Below are positions 7,546 to 16,134 of a stretch of 22,141 bases of DNA, in pieces; the stretch's first letter is position 1; every line of letters begins with the position of its first letter. Source of the stretch: Phallusia fumigata (taxonomy: Eukaryota; Chordata; Ascidiacea; Phlebobranchia; Ascidiidae); the NCBI GenBank assembly GCA_008931825.1, contig QXVZ01004159.1, positions 1 through 22,141 of the forward strand, read 5' to 3'. Made by a program: the position numbers and the translations under genes. Under the pieces are notes generated by a model that saw only the letters and a program-made list of their open reading frames with translations, ran no database searches and was not told where the DNA came from.

Positions 7546-10500
7546 CTGCAAGAAACAAATAAGTTCGAATCTTTAAAGTTAAACGATTTTGGTTTGCAAA
7601 CTTTGTTGTCGCTTTAAGCTACTATGTTGTTGCATTTATGTTTGGTATAATCATGGTGAAAGTGTTGGTCGGTTAACGTTCACAGAAACAAAGTAAATTG
7701 TTGAGCAACCATGAAAGTTACCTTTTACGCATTCCGGTGTTTTGGAAGACCATCGAAATAGTGAGATTTGTTTATGACAAGTTGATGTACCCTCCCCTTG
7801 AAGGGAAAACCCTTCATCGCAGGAAAACGTGCAAGTGCTATCCAAACTGTTGCCAGATGTACAAACCACACTACCGTTTTGTGGGGCCAAAATGGCAACG
7901 CACTCCTGAACTGTAAACAAAAACCCATAGAAATATATTAACACGAACCTCAATGTAAAATAATAAAATTAAATAAAAGTTTGATTTTACCTTCAACACA
8001 AATAGGAGTGTTTGTTGTCCAAGCCAATCCGGTGTGCTGTTTTACGCAACTAGAAGCAGTCGCGCCTTCCAAGGTGAACCCGGCATCACACGAGAAAGTA
8101 CAGACACTGTTTAAACCCATACCGGCAGAACAAACCATTTGACCGTTTAGTGGCGCTATTTGAGCATTGCACTTTTCATCTGTAAAAAAATTTTGCAATA
8201 AGATTGTTTCCAACACTTTTTTGTCCAAAGTTTGAGTTTTGCATTTTACTAACCTCTGCAAATGGCATTTCCAATTGCACCAGCCAAACCAACGTTAAGG
8301 GTTTGGAAACCTTCTTCCTGATAAAAAGTCCTCTCTTGGTTTCCAGAAATTTCCGCAAGCTTGTCAGGGTCAACATCAAAACCAATTCCGACCGCGTAGA
8401 TCTACAAAAGTAATAAAATGTTTTTTAACAAATTTATCACAATTAAAATATTTGGTAAAGTGTAAATTTGATAAAACTTGGTTTGTTAGTGCAATCATGC
8501 TTACCAAAGTCCCTTCATCTCGAAGTTGAGCAGAAATCTGTTCTACCGGACTGGTAGCATCTGTATCACCATCAGTGACCACAATTAGGACTTTTCTCAC
8601 TCCTGCTCGTTGACCGTTTTCGGGCTTGAATATGACGTCACGAGCATGTCGCATCGCCTTTCCAGTCATGGTCACTGCACAGCATGAATAATTTTTTTAT
8701 TAAACTTTGATAAATTTTAAATATCAAATTATAAAATAAAGAAGCTATGCTTACATCCAGCGTGGTATCGCATTGTGTCCAACTCGGCTAGCAAACCCTC
8801 CTTGTTTTGAATGTAGGAGTTAAGCAAGATTTGGGAACCTCTGTTTACTCTCGTATCGTAACTGAACACCGAGAACCGCGTGTCATCATCCGACATCTCA
8901 AAGGAACTAAATTGTCAAATGTTGCAGTTGAAAAAACATATTTCCTACTTGATGGCAACACAGTATAATGTTCACTATAATACCTGATGATGTATTTAGC
9001 GAAATTTATCATTTTTGGCCAGTTAGCTCGTCTCACTGATGAAGAAGAATCAAGAACTATGCAAGCGTCCATGAGCGTGTGAGGAGGACATCCCATAGGC
9101 TGGTCTAAAAATATTTAGGTTAAAAACAATATCCCGATTAAAAAAATCGAGTGCACAGTAAGATTTGCGTTTAGGACATTTTTTGTACCTTTAATACATT
9201 TCGGTGAGGCTGATGACCAGGCAGCTTCGTTGTTCACTTTTAAACATGTTGAACTTTCCTCCCCTTTGAGCGAATATCCCTCGTCGCACGAAAATGTACA
9301 AACGCTGTTCACCTCATTATTGACAGAGCAAGATACTTCACCGTTTGACGGATCAACAAGATCATCGCACTTTGCAACTGTAGGTGTAGTTGTGTTACAT
9401 TAGAAAACATTTACCGGAGAATTTAGGCATGAGTGCAAGTTTGTAAGCTGTGTAAAAACGAAGTATTCAAGACAATGTACCTTTGGTGCATTCAGGAGTA
9501 GCAGATGTCCAAGTTAGATGATTGTTTTGTTTTGTACATGTTGAAATAATTTCGCCCTCCAGCACGTATCCATCTTCGCAGAAGAATGTACAAATACTAT
9601 CCAGTTTGTTGCTGTCAGAGCAAAGCATTTGACCGTTGGGTGGCGCCAAGACATCGTCGCATTTCTCAACTGAAAATTTAAAATGGCGTCTGTCATCTTG
9701 ATTTAAAACTTTTTTACAAATATAGCATTCATTAAATATACCAACAACTTTTTTAGATTTAGCGTTTCAATGACACCAAGCGTTTACAATAATTTTTAAC
9801 TTTTTATACCTTTGATGCACAACGGCGCGTCTGACGTCCAATCAGCTTTTGTGTCTTTTTTTGTGCATGTTAAAGTCGACTGACCCTCCAAAACATATCC
9901 ATCGTCACAAAAGAATTTGCAGTTGCTGCCCAAGTTACTGTCAGCAGAACAGCTGATTTTGCCGTTTTGTGGAGCTGATGGGGATTCGCATTTCTCATCT
10001 AACAGAAATGTACGCTTAGTTTACTTGCCGGTAATCAAACGGCATCTTCCAAAACTTATAATTTACCGTTTTTGCAGATCTCCCTTCCAATAATATCAGC
10101 CAACTGCTGATTAAGTGTGTCGAATCCATCTTCTTGAAAGAAAACGTGATCTTGTTTACCGGAAATATCCACCAACTTGTCGGGATCGACGTCAAAACCA
10201 ACACCAATGGCATAAATCTGCTCAAAACATTATAAAGCGCGTTAATTTCGTGTCTCACTCGGCTAAATCTGAAGTCAACGTTTAGTGCGTTTTGAAAACG
10301 TGTGCTAACCAAAGTGCCTTGATCTCGAAGCTTCTTTGCTATTTCCTCAACGGGACTGGTAGCATCGGTGTCGCCATCAGTGACCACGATTAAAACCTTC
10401 TTTACTCCTCCCCGCTGACCGTTCACAGGCTGGAATATGACGTCATCCACGTGTTGCAAAGCTTTTCCGGTCATCGTTACTACTCGACAAACAGGAATAT

Positions 10501-12387
10501 ATTATTTTTGGAAACCATTGGTTGGTAATGGAGTGATTTGTAAAACGTACGTCCTCTGTTATATCCCATTCCGTCTAACTCTTCAAGCAGGCCGGCACTG
10601 TCCGCAATGTGCGCATTCAACAGAATCTGAGAATCCCTGTTGACTTTTGTGTCGTAACTAAACACTGAAAACCGCGTGTCGTCGTTAGACATTTCAAATG
10701 ACCTGAAAAAAACACTTTTTGAAAAAAAGTTATAGAAAAATTTGTTACATTAAAATAACATCGTAATACCTGACAATGAATTTGGCAAAGTTGATCATTT
10801 TAGGCCAGTTTTCGCTCCTTACTGACGATGAGGAATCTAGAACAATGCATGCGTCCATACGAGTATGTGGTGGACATCCTTCTGGATTATTTGGCGGTAT
10901 GGGAACTAAAGTGACAAACAGTTAAACAGGTCACACAGATACCATCACCTGCAGGCATGGAACAAAGTCGAAATACTACTAAATATTTCATGCAAAAACT
11001 TTTTGTTTTGTTGCTGAAAGTCCTGTGTTTTGTAAGCTCACCTAGCTCGCAGGTTGGCGCAACATTGCTCCAACTACCAATCGAGTCACCGTCGTTGTCA
11101 TCATTACAAGTAGCGTTCCTCGCTCCTCGCAAGACGTATCCCTCGTCACATGCAAAACTGCATACGCTCTGCACATTGGCGCCGATCGTGCAGGATACGC
11201 TCCCGTTGCCCGGGGCGGGTTGTTCACCGCATCTGATCGCTGTGATTAAACACGCATTGTTATCAACTGCTTGCCAAGGTAGACCAGGGTAAGATGCGAT
11301 GGAATGTACTTAAAGCTGTCATAGTTCGAGACGTGAACAATAAGAAATCGCTTGTGCTCTCTAAAATTCTGCCACAGAAATCGGATTAAGGAAACGGTAG
11401 TCCGGTGTATGTTATTGATAATTGTTTGAGAGACCTCCGTCTCGCAACTGTATAATCGTATTAACAAATGCCTTTCATTATCATTGAGTGCTGGTTTAAT
11501 GACATGCTCTAAACAACTCTGCGGAGCCACAAATCCCAGTAAAAACAACAACAAACCAAAGTAAACTCAGCGACGCATCAACTTACGTTGGCATGTTGGT
11601 GGAGGGTTATTCCATTGAGCGATGGATCCACTCTGAGTGCAAGTTGATGTGCCGGACCCAACAATGCCATGACCCGAAGCACACGAGAATCTGACACACA
11701 TGTGTAAAATGATAGGTTTCACTTCTGCAGTACGAAAACTATTGCAGGCACTTATTACAAGCATGTATCAATTTTGTTTTTTTTCACATGATAATTAACA
11801 CTATCAATTTAAACTGATTTATGTGTGAATGATTTTCAAATTAGTTTACCAGCTGGTATTCAAATACACATACCGGCAAACGCTTCCAACTGAGTTGCTG
11901 TTGTCGCATGATACCTCACCGTTTGTAGGACTCACATGGGGTGGTGAACAGGTGATTGGGTCACAACTTGGAACTGGTCTACTCCATTGACCATTTGCAC
12001 CTGTAAGGAACCACAATGATGGTAAAGATGTCGTTCATAGTCTTGTTTTGATAGTTTTGCCTGAAACTTACCGCAAACGATACTGCTGGCACCGTTGAGT
12101 ACGTATCCCGGCTCACACTCGTATTCGCAATTGCTGTTGCGTCTTCTAAATATAGCCCCCGAACACGACTGAATCCCGTTCTCCGGTGGTGACACAGACG
12201 GACACCTTATAGCTGAAACACAATTAAAAAACGTCTAAGCACTCCGTGTCTCATGCAGCAATATTGGACTTTTGGGAGTAAAATGACTGAAATTTACCTT
12301 GGCACCGGGGTGTTGGGTTGGACCATGTCGACCCAAAAGGATTTGATGCAACGCAACTCGTGGTAGCTGAGCCAACCAACTGAAAAC
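6610..12387 (-). CDS. 3' part of the secreted Ly6-CCP-VWA multidomain protein gene (exons 6-27)
   Basis: Minus-strand exons in transcript order: 12298-12387 (second copy of exon 6), 12072-12212, 11874-12000, 11587-11690, 11042-11239, 10770-10905, 10551-10702, 10310-10479, 10067-10217, 9810-9998, 9481-9669, 9189-9377, 8984-9104, 8755-8906, 8505-8674, 8254-8401, 7991-8179, 7722-7910, 7425-7545, 7201-7352, 6953-7122 and 6610-6789. Together with exons 1-5 this gives 3900 nt with no internal stop, for 1299 residues. The order is CCP1-4, VWA1, CCP5-7, VWA2, CCP8-9, VWA3, then a short tail and stop. No transmembrane helix, GPI-type tail or protease domain is visible, so the product is predicted to be secreted. 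CCP plus VWA recalls complement factor B/C2 and SVEP1-like adhesion proteins, but the trypsin domain of factor B is absent. The role (innate recognition, adhesion or matrix) is inferred. Confidence 0.88.
7722..8179 (-). CDS. Exons 22-23: CCP8 and CCP9
   Basis: Two more 189-nt phase 1-1 exons (7991-8179 and 7722-7910). They open DEKCNAQIAPLNG and VQECVAILAPQNG and close with NTPIC and KTPEC. Six cysteines and the late tryptophan are present in both. They resemble CCP5-7 more than CCP1-4, consistent with duplication of a CCP-plus-VWA block. Confidence 0.93.
8254..9104 (-). CDS. Exons 18-21: VWA domain 2
   Basis: Exons 8984-9104, 8755-8906, 8505-8674 and 8254-8401 encode the second VWA domain at about residues 770-966, with intron positions and phases identical to VWA1. 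MIDAS residues are intact (LDSSSSV, LTMTGKA, VVTDGDTD). The linker is shorter (DQPMGCPPH). The last exon is one codon shorter than in VWA1 and ends GNAICR, followed by a phase-1 donor. Confidence 0.93.
9189..9998 (-). CDS. Exons 15-17: CCP5, CCP6, CCP7
   Basis: Three exons of exactly 189 nt (9810-9998, 9481-9669, 9189-9377), each phase 1 on both sides and each encoding one complete six-cysteine CCP. Openings are DEKCESPSAPQNG, VEKCDDVLAPPNG and VAKCDDLVDPSNG; each contains an aromatic-C-(D/E)-(D/E)-GY core and ends with a W and a final cysteine (APLC, TPEC, SPKC). Identical length and phase point to tandem exon duplication. Confidence 0.93.
10067..10905 (-). CDS. Exons 11-14: VWA domain 1
   Basis: Four exons (10770-10905, 10551-10702, 10310-10479, 10067-10217) encode a von Willebrand factor A domain at about residues 378-580. 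The metal-ion-dependent adhesion site is complete: DxSxS in ACIVLDSSSSV, the threonine in LTMTGKA, and the aspartate in IVVTDGDTD. The fold continues through IYAIGVGF and ends GREICKN. A proline-rich linker (VPIPPNNPEGCPPH) precedes it. An intact MIDAS implies Mg2+-dependent ligand binding of the integrin/factor B type. The acceptor at 10480-10481 is preferred to one three bases upstream because it matches the GLTMTG junction of the other two VWA copies. Confidence 0.92.
11042..11239 (-). CDS. Exon 10: CCP4
   Basis: A single exon encodes a whole CCP: PIRCGEQPAPGNGSVSC, then VCSFACDEGYVLRGA, an acidic insert NDDNDGDSIG, and SWSNVAPTCEL. It is nine bases longer than the later 189-nt CCP exons because of the acidic insert between the fifth cysteine and the tryptophan. 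Both ends are phase 1. Confidence 0.9.
   Translation of the reverse strand, partial: RSDAVNNPPRATGAYPARSAPMCRAYAVLHVTRDTSCEERGTLLVMMTTTVTRLVVGAMLRQPAS
11587..12212 (-). CDS. Exons 7-9: CCP2 and CCP3
   Basis: Exon 12072-12212 encodes AIRCPSVSPPENG through EYECEPGYVLNG and IVCG. Exon 11874-12000 closes CCP2 with NGQWSRPVPSC and opens CCP3 with DPITCSPPHVSPTNG. Exon 11587-11690 finishes CCP3 with FSCASGHGIVGSGTSTC and ends PPPTCQ. Both domains have six cysteines and the conserved tryptophan. These CCPs are broken by internal introns at different points, unlike the single-exon CCPs further along the gene, which suggests a separate origin for the N-terminal group. Confidence 0.88.
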
Positions 12388-12484
12388 CTGATAAACACAA
12401 ATTTGTATCCATGACGTTCTTAAATTATCAAGAACATTTCAATTCATAAAAAAACTTTCAAGTAATGCTTTTTTAGGCGGAGTT
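12268..12484. repeat. 217-bp block identical to 1-217 (copy 2), ending at an assembly gap
   Basis: Identical to 1-217 and ending directly at the N at 12485. The sequence to its left continues the gene body (exon 7 onward). What follows the N has no matching exon. This is the pattern of overlapping contig ends rather than of a biological duplication. Confidence 0.97.
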
Positions 12485-12485
12485 N
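12485..12485. other. Assembly gap (single N)
   Basis: The N directly follows the second copy of the 217-bp block. The expected exon 5 of the gene is not found to its right but at 260-367. Confidence 0.9.
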
Positions 12486-13053
12486 AAATCCAGAATACAC
12501 GATGCTTTCAATATTGCAAGCTCATTCAATAAGGCCAATTATTAAGTCGAACGTCGGTGGTCCATCTGGCCTTTTTAGCGCAAGCTTCGGTAAAAGGCAA
12601 ATAAGCCGTATAAGGATTTCGTGTTGTGTTACAAACTTTTACGTAAGTCCATCACATTAAGTACTTGCACTACAAGACGGTAGACAAAGCCGCGTCATTG
12701 TTGGAGCTGACATTATAGAGACAACTATCACTTAGTGGTTTTGTACAAACGACGTTTGAAGATTTTCAGCTTTGCGGAAAAAAACTGTCGATGTTTCGAT
12801 CAACTGAAGTGACACGGTACGATTTAAGTGGACTGTGTCTGGCAATACGTATTGCGAACCACATGCAAGCACCAGTTTGAAGGTATATACGCCTTTTTGA
12901 CTAAATATATTTTGTAATCAAAAGTTACACAAAATTGCAGTAAAAATTTAAAACTGTTGGAAATTGGATACGTTATAATATTATTGTCTTTACCTTTTAG
13001 CAACAGATAGCAACAAACTGCCCGTAATCTACGTACGTTTTGTTAATCGGTAA
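12486..13053. other. Unassigned sequence right of the gap
   Basis: Base composition is less AT-biased than the surroundings and several short plus-strand frames are open, for example a run ending NHMQAPV around 12715-12872. None extends far or matches a family I recognise. A plausible donor (AAG-gtatat) lies near 12881. Nothing here continues the Ly6-CCP-VWA gene. Confidence 0.3.
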
Positions 13054-13290
13054 ACACGAAATGACCGTAAATATATAAATACTATTTCGGCAGGTGATGC
13101 ACTTGTGCACAATTTTGGCGCTAAACAAGTGCCGACAAAAATAGACATAAAAATTCGCCCAAAGATACGTGATAACTTTTTCTGCATTAAACCGATTCGT
13201 GTTAAACTAGAAGAAATTTCGCGGTTATTGAGTCATACCACAAAAACGCAAAGCGTTTTTTCTAGCGTGAGGACCGTGTCGATAACATGA
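13054..13290 (+). other. Unassigned open frame, possible terminal exon
   Basis: The plus frame is open for 78 codons to a stop at 13288-13290. A possible acceptor (ttcggcag) precedes GDALVHNFGAKQVPTK, followed by a lysine-rich segment (KIDIKIRPKIRDNFF). It has no start codon and no recognised domain, so coding status is uncertain. Confidence 0.2.
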
Positions 13291-15375
13291 TACAATGTAA
13301 TAATCTTGCTTTAGTGAGATGCTTTTTGTGTCTAAATTTCTAATTTTAAAATTCCGCAGTAATTTCCTGTTACGTCGGTGCTGCCACAGTTATACTCGCA
13401 TTCGAGCCGGAAAAAAATAAATATATTTGATTGCCATGGCACATATGTACCTTGGCGTTCGAAAGTTAAACCGAAAATAGCCAATATGCAAATTGAAAAA
13501 AAATTGCAGTTGTAAAAAACCAAGAACATTTACAGACAATATCACGCAATGTTAAATACCTGTCTTAAAAGCCATCAGTTGGCGTGCTATCAAGTACCCA
13601 CATTTGGTTACAACTTCTAATATTTTACAAATCTATGCAAAACTTGATCCATCTTCCCTCAGAACCTATGGTGCGGTAATGTCAACCAATAATAGAGAGA
13701 CAAATATACTTTCTAATAATTTCGGCAGTCAAAAGCAACTAGATAGAAGGGAACATTGAATAATTAAAAACGTGATTCTTTGTAAGGCGCCAAGTAATGT
13801 GTTTATTCATTTTAAGGCTTTGGCAATGAAGATTAGTTTCTTAACGCTCTACTGTCCCAACCGCGGATTAATTTCTCCATCAAAAGCATCTTATCAGAAA
13901 CTGCGTAATTTGCCCTTTTCCGACGTCTGCGCTACCTGTTGCCGTCTCGTTTGTGGTTTTGTCGAAAATATAGAATTTCTCATTAATCGCACAACGGATC
14001 TGCCTTAGGGGAACATTAGCAAACACGGTTAAGATATAATACATCTTAAAGGTGATGTATTGCAACCGAAACATGTAACGGAGGTCAGTAGCCCATGAGT
14101 CATAGCTTTGTGATATTTAAAGCTTAGCCTGTTCGGTGTAATGGAAACCATTCAACTTTACAGGATGTCGCCCTGCTGTGTTTTCAAAAGCAGACGTCGT
14201 ACATGGTCCCGCCAGTGATCATAACAGGTTGGTCTATTCGAAGAAAACTATTGGGTAAGAGCTTAATTCAATACAACAGGCAAAATCGTTCAATCCTAAT
14301 TGTACTTTGCAATGAGCCACACGTAATATGTTACAGCCCATTCAAAGTTTTAAGTTTTGATCGACTTGTTTCCAAAAACTTCTGACTTGTCTCACAGGTT
14401 GAGTAGTCGACAACTGGAAACGATTTTACAAACCTGATGCTTGAGATAAGGTGCGGCACGCACGTGGGGCGTTACGCGTAAAAGGTACCACCTAATTAAT
14501 CCACTCAACTGTTTATTGTCGGTTTAAAAACTAAGACGTGTACAAAACTGGTTTAGTGAGGTGAAGCGTCAAAGAAATTCCTCAAAAGATTGCGATACTA
14601 CGATGAAACAAGGCTAAATGATAATATCTTTTTAATAAAACGCAGGTTAACAAAATGCAAAAAGTGCGAGAGATTTAATATCTTCCAATATAGGTTTATC
14701 TGTGGAGAATAAAAAAAATATTGGTAATTTGTTTAAATAGGAGTGCGAGATCGCTTATGGTATACCATCAAAGTTTGACATAAAACCAACCGCGTAGGGA
14801 ATTAAGTTTTAAATTAAGTTCGAACAATACCCAAACGATTGGCGATTTAATCCTTGGTACTTTACACGACAGTTGCACAATAAAAGGTCAAAACAAACAT
14901 TTATAGGTCATTTCGGCTTATCCTAACTCCCGTCTAATTCGTACGAGTTTCTCACGAAACGTGAAGGCCAATCTGTAAAAATAGTTTTGGAAAAATGTAG
15001 AGATCCAAGCCACGTTTAAGTTAAGGTGTCCTACGAGGGCATTTGACAGGTTTCGTTTGATGTTTAAAAGTAAACGCAACAGTAATAAAAGTTTAAATTT
15101 CACTAAGTTACACGAATTGAGCCTCATCCGGGATCATACTATATGTTTTTAGAGCTAGTCATCAATAATTTTGTTTGTCATGTATCGGTTTGCTAACTTT
15201 AGATTTTTACCAACGAGGGATCGTCATGAGGTCATGATTCGAGATTCGCAATGTCGCAGAAACAAGCACATCATAATCTTCTTTTAACATTATCAAGATG
15301 TGCGCTGCAACAAGGCTAGGCTGGTGACAAGCTTTCGGTTTCGTTCCTACACGAATAACTCTATGTCCCTTTCGA
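13291..15375. other. AT-rich stretch, no firm feature
   Basis: Only short frames are seen. One minus-strand segment near 13935-14010 has an exon-like shape (acceptor cccctaag or aaggcag, coding INEKFYIFDKTTNETAT, donor CAACAG-gtag), but no partner exons are visible. No RNA gene or repeat was identified. Confidence 0.4.
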
Positions 15376-15651
15376 CTATTTTGCGACCAACACCGAAACT
15401 TGTTTTGTGGCGTCATTATTGTAAATCGATGTCAAACCATTTAAAACTTTCGGTGGTTGAACATCTTGTGCTTGTGATATCCGATCACCTGCATGCCTGT
15501 CACTGGTAATGAATTGGCAAACAACGTGGTTTGCGAACACAGTGCCACTGTGACTGAGTAGGTCGCATGCTTTTTGCACCACATCTGTGCTAGTAGGTTG
15601 CAAAAACGGCAGGCTAGCTTTCCTAAATTGACGTGGATTGCAATTACATGA
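15376..15651 (-). other. Unassigned open frame, 91 codons
   Basis: The minus frame is open from 15651 to a stop at 15376-15378. Residues include PFLQPTSTDVVQKACDLLSH, GTVFANHVVCQFITSDRHAG and DRISQAQDVQPPKVLNG. Composition looks protein-like and the local GC content is raised. There is no in-frame ATG near its start, and an overlapping minus frame (15207-15416) would extend it after a frameshift. It could be an exon or a decayed gene; I recognise no family. Confidence 0.25.
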
Positions 15652-15813
15652 CTAAATAGTTGTAAAATGGGTTTTTGAAAAATGGAAAATAACATTGCGG
15701 AAATTATGAAATATTGTGCAGTGGAATAAAGAAAGAAAAATGTGTTCGGCCAACATGGCTCTTTTCAGATGGTAAAGAACAGGCGATTTTGCTGAAAAAC
15801 AAGTCAAGTCTAG

Positions 15814-16134
15814 CAATTATCGTGTAGTGCTGGATTGATACACTATGTTTCTGAATTAAGCCAGCGTTTACAAGCAACCGCTAAACACCTATATGCCACA
15901 AATCGCAAAATTGCTCTCGTCCTGTTTTCAGCTCACACCATGCACAAGACCAGCCTTGATGGGCAGGAGATATATTTCGCAGATTTTGCTTCCGTGGATC
16001 TAGTAGCGAAAATTGTTTTTGTTTTTCTCTGCGCTTGCATGATACATGACGCATCGTTAAGGCCTCACATTGACGTCCCGCTTCGCCGGCTCGACGTTCA
16101 TCCGTCGCGTTCCGACAACAAATGTTTACTGTAA
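15814..16134 (+). other. Unassigned open frame, 106 codons
   Basis: The plus frame is open from 15814 to a stop at 16132-16134. It contains YVSELSQRLQATAKHLYATN, a hydrophobic segment (AKIVFVFLCACMIH) and a basic tail rich in R, D and H. Its first ATG is far inside. The opposite strand is open over nearly the same interval, so raised GC alone may explain it. Confidence 0.2.

Noticed and set aside
7698..7916. Plus-strand open frame of 72 codons
   Set aside because: It lies opposite CCP9 exon 7722-7910, which has clear domain and splice support on the minus strand.
8204..8413. Plus-strand open frame of 69 codons
   Set aside because: Antisense shadow of the VWA2 exon 8254-8401.
10551..10702. 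VWA-CCP chain as complement factor B or C2
   Set aside because: No trypsin-like protease domain follows any VWA, and three VWA copies plus a Ly6 head do not fit that family.
10957..11292. Plus-strand open frame of 111 codons
   Set aside because: Antisense shadow of the CCP4 exon 11042-11239; no domain of its own.
12268..12484. True segmental duplication of exon 6
   Set aside because: Copies are 100% identical including intron sequence and the block ends exactly at an N; overlapping contig ends are simpler. It remains possible if long reads show otherwise.
13332..13529. Minus-strand LECEYNCGSTDVTGNYCG resembling half a CCP, considered as an upstream exon of the large gene
   Set aside because: Too short and lacking the CCP spacing, with no good donor in phase; the true exon 5 is at 260-367.
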